A stretch of 64,000 bases of DNA from Flavobacterium hibisci (GCF_020026925.1 NZ_JAIQDW010000008.1:1-64000), one strand, 5' to 3'. Shown: positions 44,646-52,776, numbered from the stretch's first letter. Notes: generated by a model not told the origin, from the sequence alone. Program-made: numbers and translations.

Positions 44646-45992
44646 TTACTTTTTCACACTCCCAATAATCCCTTTCAAAAACCCGTTAAAATCAAAAGCA
44701 GGATCTTCCTTAAGTCCCATCCTTACAATCACCATATCTTTTGACGGAATAATAGCCACCATTTGTCCCTGATACCCGTTGCAGTAAAACATGTCGCGAG
44801 GTGCATCCCGAAATTTTCCTCCGGCGTTCAGCCAGAACTGTGCACCGTATTTCCCTTCAGAAGTATTGGTTGGGGTTGCGGTATATTTTACCCAGCTTTC
44901 ATCCAGAATTTGTTCTCTGTTCCAATTGCCTTTATTTAGGTACAATAATCCAAATTTTGACCAGTCGCGTGCTGTCGCCCATGCGTATGAGGAACCTACA
45001 AAAGTTCCGCTCATGTCCTGCTCGACAATCATCGAACTCATCCCTATTTTGTCAATAACCGCATTGTACCAAAAATCAAGATATTCCTGTTGGGTTTTAA
45101 ATTGTCTTTTTAAAATGAGCGACAATAAATTGGTCGTTCCCGAAGAGTAATTCCAATGTGTGTTGGGCTTAAACTGAGCCGGTTTGTCCAGTTGTATTTT
45201 GCCCATATCTTCGGCCTGAAAAAGCATTTTCGTAGCATCGCAAATCGTATTGTAATTCTCTTCCCATTCTAAACCTGAATTCATATGGAGTAAATCGTTT
45301 ATGGTAATATTTTTACGCTCGTCATTCTGCCATTCCACAACGGGAGCCGGTTTGTAAATATCTATTTTTCCTTGTTTGGCCAAAACTCCAAAAGCCGAAC
45401 TGGTTATGCTTTTGGTCATTGACCAGCCTAAAATGCGGCTGTCTTTTGTAAAACCGGTATCGTATTTTTCGGCAATCAGTTTGTTTTTGTATAAAACTAC
45501 TACGGCACGTGTTCTTTTTAGTTTTCCACCCGATTTGTCAAAAGCATTGTCAATTGCTTTGTTTAATTTGGAATAATCAATGTTGGAAAAAATGGTGTCT
45601 TTCGGTTCATTATTTCCATAAGGAAAAGGTAAATTATTCACTAATTTGTTTCGTTTTGGAACTAAATAAGGTTTCGAAACATCAAAATCATCATTGATTA
45701 AGGTCGCTCCCAGACCTTCACGGTAAATGGCTTTACGTTCTTTCATTCCGTACACTGATGAGGTGGCAAATTTTCCGGCCTCATCAATAGTATTGGTCGC
45801 CAGATTAATTAAATTGATATCATTGTCGGTTTTCTCGATTAATTCTTTCGAACGGTTATCCAGAAAATGTCCAGAAGCGATACTTTTGGCTGAAAAGCCT
45901 GAAATCAGATCCAGTTTTGGGTAAGTGGTAAAACCAAAATAAAGAATTATCAAAAGAAGAAGAATGCTAAGTAATTTGAGAATTTTTTTCAT
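44646..45992 (-). CDS. exported serine hydrolase of the class C beta-lactamase family
   Basis: About 448 residues from ATG 45992; the frame is open to a TTG at 46019. An N-terminal hydrophobic segment (LLSILLLLIILYFGF) anchors or exports it. The SxxK catalytic pair is in LGWSMTKSITSS near 190, and the second motif is YSSG in NYSSGTTNLL (the YxN position holds Ser). The final motif region near AQFWLNAGGKF is atypical. Family members act as esterases, peptidases or carboxypeptidases, and only some as beta-lactamases. Substrate unknown; no evidence for antibiotic resistance. Confidence 0.85.
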   Translation of the reverse strand: MKKILKLLSILLLLIILYFGFTTYPKLDLISGFSAKSIASGHFLDNRSKELIEKTDNDINLINLATNTIDEAGKFATSSVYGMKERKAIYREGLGATLINDDFDVSKPYLVPKRNKLVNNLPFPYGNNEPKDTIFSNIDYSKLNKAIDNAFDKSGGKLKRTRAVVVLYKNKLIAEKYDTGFTKDSRILGWSMTKSITSSAFGVLAKQGKIDIYKPAPVVEWQNDERKNITINDLLHMNSGLEWEENYNTICDATKMLFQAEDMGKIQLDKPAQFKPNTHWNYSSGTTNLLSLILKRQFKTQQEYLDFWYNAVIDKIGMSSMIVEQDMSGTFVGSSYAWATARDWSKFGLLYLNKGNWNREQILDESWVKYTATPTNTSEGKYGAQFWLNAGGKFRDAPRDMFYCNGYQGQMVAIIPSKDMVIVRMGLKEDPAFDFNGFLKGIIGSVKK

Positions 45993-46077
45993 ATTTAAAT
46001 ACAGCTGTTTTTTATGCAAGATAAATAATTTAAAGTCAAGATTTTAGTGGTTACGGTTGAATCATAAATTTCTAATT

Positions 46078-46424
46078 AAACACATAGAAAAACATAGTTT
46101 TATTTGTAAAAAAAGAATATAAAAGAACTGGGTGGGTGAAACTTATTTTTTTTCAATTCTGTCGCATCAACTTAGATATAAATCTGTCTAAATCTGCTTT
46201 AATCTGTGTAATCTGCGTGAAAAATTAATAAGCAAAAGTATTTCACTCAGATTTTAAAGGATTTTCGCAGATCAAATTAGATTTAATCCCTAAATGAAGC
46301 TATTTTATTCTATTTCACCCAACGGGTTATAAAAGAGAAATTTATTTCTCAACACATAGCTATGTTTTTTGGTAATAAGTGAAACGCCTTTTTTGCATTT
46401 ACAAAATCTATGTTTCTATGTGTT
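46078..46424. repeat. nested inverted repeats in the 565-base spacer before sufS
   Basis: Three inverted pairs lie one inside another. Outer: AACACATAGAAAAACATAG (from about 46079) against CTATGTTTCTATGTGTT (to 46424), with a further ACACATAGC...CTATG word at 46352-46366. Middle: GGTGGGTGAAA (46131-46141) against TTTCACCCAAC (46313-46323). Inner: AATCTG words repeated at about 11-bp steps ending ATCTGCGTGAAA (to 46221), against TTTCACTCAGAT (46241-46252) and further CAGAT words. No coding frame is supported in 45993-46557. Confidence 0.75.
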
Positions 46425-46497
46425 AAAATAATTAAGCGTAATCGTTAATCAATATTTTAAATGTAAATGTATAGTGGTATAAAAGGAAATTATAGAA

Positions 46498-46532
46498 TTG
46501 GCGGATAAAACAATTTAGTTTTAGTACTTTTG
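46498..46532 (+). promoter_or_regulatory. sufS promoter
   Basis: TTG (46498-46500) and TACTTTTG (46525-46532) are 24 bases apart, one more than the usual range. Transcription would start about 19 bases before the sufS ATG. Confidence 0.55.
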
Positions 46533-46557
46533 TACTTAGAATTTTTCTAAATAAATT

Positions 46558-47772
46558 ATGCTGGATATTCAAAAAATAAGAGCTGATTTTCCAATACTTT
46601 CCGAAAAAGTAAACGGAAAACCATTAATATACTTCGACAATGGTGCAACCTCGCAAAAACCACAGGTTGTAATTGATGCCGAAGCGAAATATTATCAGGA
46701 AATAAACGCCAATATTCACCGTGGAGTTCATACATTAAGCCAGTTAGCGACTGATGCTTATGAGATTTCACGTGTAAAATTGCAACATCATATCAATGCC
46801 AAATTTTCTCACGAGGTTTTATTTACTTCGGGAACAACACACGGAATCAATTTAGTAGCCAATGGTTTTGCTTCTATTTTAAAACCGGGTGACGAAATTT
46901 TGGTTTCTTCTTTGGAACACCATAGCAATATTGTTCCGTGGCAAATGCTGTGTGAAAAAACAAGGGCTGTCTTAAAAGTCATTCCGATAAACGAAGAAGG
47001 CGAACTGATTATCAGTGAATACGAATCTTTATTATCTGAGAAAACTAAAATAGTTACCGTAAATCATATTTCGAATGCATTGGGCGTAATCAATCCTGTA
47101 AAGGAAATGATTGCCAAAGCTCATGCAGTTGGGGCTGCCGTTTTAATTGACGGAGCGCAGGCCGTTCCGCATTTAAAGCCGGATGTTCAGGATCTGGATT
47201 GTGATTTTTATGCTTTTTCTGGTCATAAAATGTGCGGACCAACCGGAACGGGAATCTTGTACGGAAAAGAAGACTGGCTAAACAAACTTCCTCCATATCA
47301 GGGCGGGGGCGAAATGATTAAAGAAGTAACTTTCGAAAAGACAACATATGCCGACCTGCCTCATAAATTTGAAGCCGGAACCCCAAATATCGCGGGCGGA
47401 ATCGTTTTAGGAACTGCTGTTGATTATCTGAATGAAGTTGGTTTTGGAAACATCCAGCTACAGGAAAAAAAATTACTGGAACACGCTACAAAGCGACTGC
47501 TGGAAATTGAAGGATTAAGAATTTACGGAAATGGAAAAAATAAAGCTTCGGTAGTTTCGTTTAATATAGATGGGATTCACCCGTATGATATTGGTTCGAT
47601 AATTGATAAATTAGGAATTGCAGTTCGTACTGGACATCACTGCGCGCAGCCTATTATGAATTTCTTCTGTATTCCGGGAACCATCCGTGCTTCGTTCTCT
47701 TTTTATAATACGAAAGAAGAAATTGATGCAATGGTAGAGGCTGTTAAAAAAGCAAAAACAATGTTAAGCTAA
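46558..47772 (+). CDS. sufS: cysteine desulfurase SufS
   Basis: 404 residues, a class V aminotransferase-fold PLP enzyme. The PLP lysine is in FYAFSGHKMCGPTGTGILYG near 224, and the catalytic cysteine loop RTGHHCAQPIM near 361 is the short loop of the SufS (group II) type, which depends on SufE. It moves sulfur from cysteine to SufE for Fe-S assembly. It heads an operon with a lipoprotein gene, sufE, a GxxExxY gene, a SufT-like gene, DUF2480 and DUF3078. sufB, sufC and sufD are not in the window. Confidence 0.95.
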   Translation: MLDIQKIRADFPILSEKVNGKPLIYFDNGATSQKPQVVIDAEAKYYQEINANIHRGVHTLSQLATDAYEISRVKLQHHINAKFSHEVLFTSGTTHGINLVANGFASILKPGDEILVSSLEHHSNIVPWQMLCEKTRAVLKVIPINEEGELIISEYESLLSEKTKIVTVNHISNALGVINPVKEMIAKAHAVGAAVLIDGAQAVPHLKPDVQDLDCDFYAFSGHKMCGPTGTGILYGKEDWLNKLPPYQGGGEMIKEVTFEKTTYADLPHKFEAGTPNIAGGIVLGTAVDYLNEVGFGNIQLQEKKLLEHATKRLLEIEGLRIYGNGKNKASVVSFNIDGIHPYDIGSIIDKLGIAVRTGHHCAQPIMNFFCIPGTIRASFSFYNTKEEIDAMVEAVKKAKTMLS

Positions 47773-47779
47773 AAAAATT

Positions 47780-48205
47780 ATGAGAACTGTATCTTTTTTA
47801 TTGCTGACTATTTTTATGATGACAGGCTGTTCAAGCCAGAAAAAAACAGATATGACATCGACAGTGATTGAATATTCGGCTATGTCGCGAGGTTATTATA
47901 AAAAGATAGTGGTACAAAACCAAACGGTTTCAGTGACCAATAAAAGAGATGCACAACCTGTAGAAAATAAAATCGATAAGGCAGAGTGGGATAAAATCTT
48001 AGCCGAATTTGAAAAGATAAATGTAGAAAGTATTCCCACTTTAAAAGCACCCACCGAAAAACGTTTTTATGATGGTGCCGCGATTGGGAATCTAAAAATA
48101 ACCCAAAATCAGAAAACTTACGAAACACCGGGTTTTGACAATGGTTTTCCTCCAAAGGAAATTGAAAAACTGGTCAATTTGCTGACTGATTTTGCTAAAG
48201 AATAA
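47780..48205 (+). CDS. hypothetical lipoprotein between sufS and sufE
   Basis: 141 residues with lipoprotein signal MRTVSFLLLTIFMMTGCSSQ. The mature part of about 120 residues is a small alpha/beta domain (VIEYSAMSRGYYKKIVVQN, EWDKILAEFEKI, RFYDGAAIGNLKI) that I cannot name. It is placed 7 bases after sufS and 2 before sufE, so it is part of the operon. An envelope lipoprotein in a cytoplasmic Fe-S operon is odd but this order appears stable in Flavobacteria. No link to iron-sulfur chemistry is visible in the sequence. Confidence 0.8.
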   Translation: MRTVSFLLLTIFMMTGCSSQKKTDMTSTVIEYSAMSRGYYKKIVVQNQTVSVTNKRDAQPVENKIDKAEWDKILAEFEKINVESIPTLKAPTEKRFYDGAAIGNLKITQNQKTYETPGFDNGFPPKEIEKLVNLLTDFAKE

Positions 48206-48207
48206 TT

Positions 48208-48633
48208 ATGACAATCAAAGAAATACAAGACGAAATAATAGATGAATTTTCGATGTTTGATGACTGGATGCAGCGTTACGAATACATCATCGAATTAGGA
48301 AAAAGCCTTCCGTTAATTGAAGAAGAATATAAAACCGACGAAAATTTAATCAAAGGCTGTCAGTCGAAAGTATGGCTTCAGGGAGAACAAAAAGACGATA
48401 AAATTGTGTTCACTGCAGACAGTGATGCGATTTTGACCAAAGGAATTATCGCGATTCTGATTCGTGCTTTCTCCAATCAAAAAGCATCTGACATTATAAA
48501 TGCGGATACAGAATTTATAGACGAAATTGGATTAAAAGAACATTTATCAGCCACCCGTGCCAACGGTTTGGTTTCAATGATAAAAAACATCAAAATGTAC
48601 GCTTTGGCTTTTGATTCGAAAAATAAAAATTAA
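48208..48633 (+). CDS. sufE: SufE sulfur-acceptor protein
   Basis: 141 residues. Cys51 in NLIKGCQSKVWL is the family's persulfide-accepting residue. The rest (EFSMFDDWMQRYEYIIELG, IIAILIRAFSNQ, LSATRANGLVSMI) fits SufE throughout. It stimulates SufS and passes sulfur to the scaffold. It lies two bases after the lipoprotein gene. After it, a repeat element and an unrelated gene interrupt the operon. Confidence 0.95.
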   Translation: MTIKEIQDEIIDEFSMFDDWMQRYEYIIELGKSLPLIEEEYKTDENLIKGCQSKVWLQGEQKDDKIVFTADSDAILTKGIIAILIRAFSNQKASDIINADTEFIDEIGLKEHLSATRANGLVSMIKNIKMYALAFDSKNKN

Positions 48634-48643
48634 AAGTTTTTTG

Positions 48644-48753
48644 AACCATATAAGCTCATATAAGAGATTATAAGCTTTGTTTACTCGCTTATCTGAAAAA
48701 ATCATATAAGCAAAGAAAGTTTAATACTCCATAATTAAATGAACTTATATGAT
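48644..48753. repeat. 110-bp CATATAAG element, left copy
   Basis: It begins AACCATATAAGCTCATATAAG and ends AATTAAATGAACTTATATGAT. The right copy at 49233-49340 has the same beginning and end in the same orientation, with a diverged middle and a 9-base CATAACTTA insertion near its end. The ends pair as an inverted repeat, so each copy could fold as a hairpin. Confidence 0.8.
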
Positions 48754-48806
48754 GAAAAAAAAGTAGGCTTTATCTTTCTTTTTTTTTATTATTGTGAAAA
48801 AAATGC

Positions 48807-49217
48807 ATGATAACAAAGAAATATTTGACTGATTTAATTTATCAGGTAAACGGAGCAGCGATTGAAGTTCATAAAAATATTGGTGCAGGACTTTTAGAAA
48901 ACATTTATCATCAGTGTCTGATAAGAGAATTATCTTTAAGAGGAATTAATTTTCAGTCTGAGTTGATTATTCCGGTTGAATACAAGGGTTTAGTATTGGA
49001 ATCAGATTTAAGATGTGATTTATTTATAGAAAATTGTTTAGTTCTTGAATTAAAATCTGTTGATAAAATTATTCCGGTTCATATTGCCAAATTAATGTCT
49101 TATATGAAACTTTTAAAGTCTCCAATAGGACTAATGATAAACTTTAATGTCACAAATATTTATCACGAAGGCCAAAAAACATACGTCAACGAATTATACC
49201 GCTGGCTCAAAGATTAA
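48807..49217 (+). CDS. GxxExxY-family protein
   Basis: 136 residues. The defining GLLENIYHQCL (G-x-x-E-x-x-Y) and the preceding NGAAIEVHKNIGAG, then SDLRCDLFIENCLVLELKSV with the D and ExK-type residues of a PD-(D/E)xK nuclease-like fold, place it in this family, whose role is unknown. It lies inside the suf operon between two same-orientation copies of a 110-bp repeat (53 bases from the left copy, 15 from the right). This suggests it arrived as a repeat-borne cassette. Its AT-rich DNA resembles the neighbours. Confidence 0.9.
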   Translation: MITKKYLTDLIYQVNGAAIEVHKNIGAGLLENIYHQCLIRELSLRGINFQSELIIPVEYKGLVLESDLRCDLFIENCLVLELKSVDKIIPVHIAKLMSYMKLLKSPIGLMINFNVTNIYHEGQKTYVNELYRWLKD

Positions 49218-49232
49218 AAAAAATAAAAATTA

Positions 49233-49340
49233 AACCATATAAGTTATATAAGGAAATTTAAGTTCGCTTCTTAAATGCTCTTTTATTATCCGACACAAAT
49301 AGGTTTCAAAAATTAAATGAACTTACATAACTTATATGGT
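49233..49340. repeat. 108-bp CATATAAG element, right copy
   Basis: It starts AACCATATAAGTTATATAAG and ends CTTACATAACTTATATGGT. The termini, AACCATATAAG and CTTATATGG, are inverted repeats. An ATG inside its last bases (49336) is in frame with the next gene and explains the apparent nine-codon longer start there. Confidence 0.8.
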
Positions 49341-49359
49341 GGAAAAAAAACACAAAAAA

Positions 49360-49683
49360 ATGGAACAAGAAATAGACACAAACGAGTTAGGAGAATCAAT
49401 TGTAAAGGTTTTAAAAACGATTTACGATCCTGAGATTCCTGTTGATATTTATGAGCTAGGATTAATTTACGACGTAATGGTAAATACGGATTACGAAGTA
49501 AAAATCCTGATGACCTTAACATCTCCAAATTGTCCGGTTGCGGAAAGTCTGCCAAGAGAAGTAGAAGAAAAAGTAAAAACCATCGAAAACGTAAAAGATG
49601 TAGATGTTGAAATTACTTTTGATCCGCCTTGGAGTAAAGATTTAATGAGCGAAGAAGCTAAATTAGAATTAGGAATGCTTTAA
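49360..49683 (+). CDS. SufT-like MIP18/DUF59 Fe-S assembly protein
   Basis: 107 residues from ATG 49360 (MEQEIDTNELG); the ATG at 49336 lies in the repeat and would add a poly-Lys leader. Family marks are IYDPEIPVDIYELGLIYDV and TLTSPNCPVAESLP with the reactive cysteine, then DPPWSKDLMSEEAKLELGML. DUF59 proteins help mature Fe-S proteins, probably in cluster transfer. Its place after sufS and sufE fits. The repeat directly before it may have changed its leader. Confidence 0.9.
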   Translation: MEQEIDTNELGESIVKVLKTIYDPEIPVDIYELGLIYDVMVNTDYEVKILMTLTSPNCPVAESLPREVEEKVKTIENVKDVDVEITFDPPWSKDLMSEEAKLELGML

Positions 49684-49688
49684 TATTT

Positions 49689-49785
49689 GTTTCAGGTTAA
49701 AAGTTTCAAGTTTCAGGTTGCGCAAACTTGACTCGAGAACTTTGTTCGAACAGGCGAAGCAAACTTGAAACCTAAAACTTGAAAC
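49689..49785. repeat. second copy of the GTTTCAAGTTTCAGGTT inverted repeat
   Basis: The left arm at 49689-49719 contains GTTTCAAGTTTCAGGTT and the right arm at 49761-49785 AAACTTGAAACCTAAAACTT, approximately its complement. The loop holds CTCGAGAACTTTGTTCGAAC. It shares the arm words of the araD-araA element at 33759-33892 but has a different loop. Confidence 0.8.
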
Positions 49786-49795
49786 TATTTTTCAC

Positions 49796-50305
49796 ATGGA
49801 AGAAATTATCAATAAAGTTGCCAATAGTGCCTTAGAAGTTTTTGATTTAGAGGATTATTACCCAAAAGGAATGCGTGTTCAGATTGACATTTCGCAATGG
49901 CTTTTGGAAGGTTTTTTATTGAAAGAAAAAGACTTTAGGGAACACCTTAAAAATCACGACTGGACACAATATCAGGATCAGTATGTGGCGGTACATTGCA
50001 GTACTGATGCTATTATTCCTGCCTGGGCATTGATATTGGTTTCAGTTCATTTGGCTCCTTATGCGAAAAAAACAGTAAACGGGACAATCGAAGATTTAGA
50101 TGCCAGTTTATACGAAGAAATTTTAAGTAAAATTGATTATTCCGTTTACCAAAGTAAACCGGTAATCGTAAAAGGCTGTTCTAAAAAACCTGTTCCTATG
50201 CGTGCTTATATTTTGGCAACTACCTATTTACAGCCTTTTGCAAGAAGCATTATGTATGGAGAGGCATGTTCTGCTGTACCACTTTACAAAGAATCTAAGA
50301 AATAA
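49796..50305 (+). CDS. DUF2480-family protein
   Basis: 169 residues. The pattern MEEIINKVANSALEVFDLED, RVQIDISQWLLEGFLLKEKDFREHLK, HCSTDAIIPAWALILVSVHL and KGCSKKPVPMRAYILATTYLQP fits the DUF2480 family, restricted to Bacteroidota and linked to Fe-S operons there. It is cytoplasmic and has no signal. Its function is unknown. A hairpin repeat separates it from the SufT-like gene. Confidence 0.88.
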   Translation: MEEIINKVANSALEVFDLEDYYPKGMRVQIDISQWLLEGFLLKEKDFREHLKNHDWTQYQDQYVAVHCSTDAIIPAWALILVSVHLAPYAKKTVNGTIEDLDASLYEEILSKIDYSVYQSKPVIVKGCSKKPVPMRAYILATTYLQPFARSIMYGEACSAVPLYKESKK

Positions 50306-50353
50306 CTTTCCTTTATAACCCAATAAACTCTCGGGCTTTAGCGTTTTTAGTCT

Positions 50354-50361
50354 TATATTTG
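50354..50361 (+). promoter_or_regulatory. TATATTTG promoter box for the DUF3078 gene
   Basis: TATATTTG fits TAnnTTTG, 24 bases before the ATG at 50385. No TTG at usual spacing. The DUF3078 gene may therefore be transcribed apart from the suf operon. Confidence 0.5.
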
Positions 50362-50384
50362 TTACTACACTAAACTAAACAACC

Positions 50385-51317
50385 ATGAGAAAGATAGCTT
50401 TATTACTATTCGTTTTAGCGAACTTTACATTTGTTCAGGCTCAAAATACCGAAAATGAATTAATTCAGAATACCGAAAAAGCGGTAACTAAGATAAATGA
50501 TACTATTGAAGGCGAAGGCTGGAAAACAAAAGGAAATCTTTCTTTATTATTAAATCAGTCCAGTTTTAATAACTGGCTTGCCGGAGGTGAAGACAGTTTT
50601 TCAGGAACTTTAGGAATCAACTACGATTTCAATTACAAAAAGGATGATCTTACCTGGGATAACAAAATTTTAGCTTCATACGGAATCTTACAAACTAAAA
50701 ACACCGATTTCGGAAAAAAGACAGATGACCGTTTAGAGTTTAATTCGATTGTTGGAAAAAGAGCTTTTGGAGAATGGTATTACTCTTATTTTTTAAACTT
50801 TAGAACTCAATTTACAACAGGCTACATCTACGATAAGGATGTAAACGGAAAAGAAATCAGAACAGAAAACACCAAATTTATGTCTCCGGGTTATCTGACA
50901 ACCGGTCCCGGTATTTACTGGTCAAAAGATGAAAATCTAAAAATAAACTTTGCACCTTTAACTTCAAAATTCACTTTTGTGGACAGTGCCTATACGTCAG
51001 GAGCTGGTTATGTAAATGGTGAGTATTTTGGTGTAGATGCCAATAAAAGCATGCGATACGAATTAGGTTTTTATGCTGCGGTGTATTACAAACTTGCCCT
51101 TATGACCAACGTAACCGCAGAAAATTCGCTGAATTTATATTCTAATTATCTGGAAGACCCGCAAAATGTAGATATCAATTACTCTTTGAATATTATCATG
51201 AAAGTCAATAAATTCCTTTCTGCAAACCTTTCATTTCAGGCTATCTATGATGATAACGCCTTTAGAGGATTTCAGACCAGGGAAGTTTTTGGTTTAGGAG
51301 TTAATTTCGGATTTTAA
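50385..51317 (+). CDS. DUF3078-family outer-membrane protein
   Basis: 310 residues with signal peptide MRKIALLLFVLANFTFVQAQ. The mature part has the DUF3078 pattern: GWKTKGNLSLLLNQSSFNNW, AGGEDSFSGTLGINYDFNYK and repeated amphipathic strands with aromatic girdle residues, ending EVFGLGVNFGF, a terminal beta-strand with final Phe typical of outer-membrane barrels. Function unknown; it follows DUF2480 as in other Flavobacteria. Confidence 0.88.
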   Translation: MRKIALLLFVLANFTFVQAQNTENELIQNTEKAVTKINDTIEGEGWKTKGNLSLLLNQSSFNNWLAGGEDSFSGTLGINYDFNYKKDDLTWDNKILASYGILQTKNTDFGKKTDDRLEFNSIVGKRAFGEWYYSYFLNFRTQFTTGYIYDKDVNGKEIRTENTKFMSPGYLTTGPGIYWSKDENLKINFAPLTSKFTFVDSAYTSGAGYVNGEYFGVDANKSMRYELGFYAAVYYKLALMTNVTAENSLNLYSNYLEDPQNVDINYSLNIIMKVNKFLSANLSFQAIYDDNAFRGFQTREVFGLGVNFGF

Positions 51318-51361
51318 TCAAAGTCCGGAGCAGCACAATTGGTTTTACAATAGCATGATGT

Positions 51362-51436
51362 CCCGCCATTCGCTATATCTTTGCTTGCCATAAAGAAGGC
51401 AAGCAAAGGATGTCGCTGCTGTCGTGGCTAATTAAG
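51362..51436. repeat. CCCGCCATTCG ... GGCTAATTAAG intergenic repeat with perfect stem
   Basis: A perfect 11-bp stem CTTTGCTTGCC (51379-51389) / GGCAAGCAAAG (51398-51408) sits inside conserved ends CCCGCCATTCG and TGTCGTGGCTAATTAAG. The diverged copy is at 42795-42868. It is locally GC-rich compared with its surroundings. It lies in the 264-base spacer after DUF3078, where a second hairpin (51486-51529) also occurs. Confidence 0.75.
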
Positions 51437-51581
51437 AACAATCGGTTTTTTATCAAATTTTAATTTTTGTTACAATAAAAAGAAAGATTCCCAACACTCT
51501 TAGTGTGAAAACCAAGATTGTTGAGAATCATTTTCTACTTTTCCAAAAATAAAAACGTCAGCTAAAAAAGATAATTTGATA

Positions 51582-51911
51582 TTAGTCTATAAAACCAAAT
51601 TTATCTTCAAAAATTTTTCCAATCACCGGAATTGGTTTTTTCTGTTCGTTGGCAGCGTTGATGATGCCAAAAATCCATAAGATAAAAATGGCATAGCCAA
51701 TGTAGCTTAGGAAATACAATGAAGTCACAGTTGCAATAACCACAGAAAGAATAATGTTTACGGCGAAAGAAACTAAAAAGATTCCAAAGCCTTGTTTCAG
51801 ATGGTAGGTTACCAAATCGCTTTTTGGGTTTAAATCTTTACTTTTTACAAAAGCTACAATCCAGCCAATGATAGTGATGTAGCTTAAGATAGACAGGGTT
51901 TTATTGTTCAT
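51582..51911 (-). CDS. DUF4870-like small membrane protein
   Basis: 109 residues with three hydrophobic segments (SILSYITIIGWIVAFV, GFGIFLVSFAVNIILSVVIA, FLSYIGYAIFILWIFGIINA). The spacing, with YHLKQGFGIFL and the final KPIPVIGKIFEDKFGFID, fits the DUF4870 family of membrane proteins, whose function is unknown. It stands between the repeat-bearing spacer and the LytTR regulator gene, all on the minus strand. Confidence 0.8.
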   Translation of the reverse strand: MNNKTLSILSYITIIGWIVAFVKSKDLNPKSDLVTYHLKQGFGIFLVSFAVNIILSVVIATVTSLYFLSYIGYAIFILWIFGIINAANEQKKPIPVIGKIFEDKFGFID

Positions 51912-52031
51912 GTTATAGTTATTTACTGAATCAAAAATAGTAGTAACTATTGTAAGTCAAAACCCGGACTTTGTCTTCTGCAGCTTCCGGTTGGTATTTA
52001 GTTTCTTTAAACAGGTATTACGTATTGAAGG

Positions 52032-52772
52032 TTATATTTCATCTTTCATCAGTTTAAAAAACTGCTCTTTTTTTGCCCTTGAAATAGGCACAAAAGATTT
52101 ATCATTCATCTGGACCATTCCTTCACGGGAGTAACTTACAATGCAATTCACATTTATCAGATGTGATTGATGTATCCTGAAAAATTCAGGTGGTTCCAGC
52201 AGATCTTCATAATTTTTGAGTGGTTTGGAAACCATAATTTTTCTGCCGTCCGTAAGCAAAAAAGTCGTGTAAGAGCCAGAAGTTTCACATCTTATGATTT
52301 GCTCGAGCTTTACTACATACATCGCTTCCTGCGTTGGCAGGATAATCCGGTCCGGTGTTTTTGAAAGATTGGTTTGTAATTCAGTAAGTTGTTGTTTTTC
52401 CAGAACCCTTTCCTGTAAAAGAGCAATACGGTCTATAGCGGTTTTCAGTTCTTCCGGATCTATGGGTTTCAAAAGATAATCAATGGCACTGTATTTAAAA
52501 GCATTAATGGCATGCTGTTCGTATGCGGTTGTAAAAATCAGGTGAAAGGAATTAAAAGTAATTTGCTGCAGCACATCAAAACCGGTTCCATTTTTCAGCA
52601 TGATGTCCATAAAAACCAGATCCGGTTTTAAACGGTCAATGAGTTTTACGGCTTCTTCAACGCTTTCGGCGTAAGCCACAACCTGAATTTCATCAGGGGC
52701 TGTCATTTCGAGCATTATAGATAAAGCCTCCCTGAGTCGCTGTTCATCTTCAATAATAATAGTTTTGTACAT
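52032..52772 (-). CDS. LytTR-type response regulator
   Basis: 246 residues. The receiver domain has the acidic pair in IIEDEQRLREAL and the phospho-accepting Asp56 in DLVFMDIMLKNGTGFD. The C-terminal LytTR DNA-binding domain contains EAMYVVKLEQIIRCETSGSY and FFRIHQSHLINVN. It is activated by the sensor kinase encoded 4 bases upstream and typically controls adjacent or own-operon genes. The divergent four-gene operon at 55036 is a candidate target; no binding site can be assigned by eye. Confidence 0.93.
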   Translation of the reverse strand: MYKTIIIEDEQRLREALSIMLEMTAPDEIQVVAYAESVEEAVKLIDRLKPDLVFMDIMLKNGTGFDVLQQITFNSFHLIFTTAYEQHAINAFKYSAIDYLLKPIDPEELKTAIDRIALLQERVLEKQQLTELQTNLSKTPDRIILPTQEAMYVVKLEQIIRCETSGSYTTFLLTDGRKIMVSKPLKNYEDLLEPPEFFRIHQSHLINVNCIVSYSREGMVQMNDKSFVPISRAKKEQFFKLMKDEI

Positions 52773-52776
52773 TTTA

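Noticed and set aside
44646..45992. Beta-lactamase resistance gene
   Set aside because: It has the SxxK motif, but the second motif is YSS and the third is atypical; more likely an esterase or peptidase-like hydrolase.
48644..49340. Insertion sequence carrying the GxxExxY gene
   Set aside because: GxxExxY is not a transposase family, and no target-site duplication or transposase gene is visible; kept as a cassette hypothesis only.
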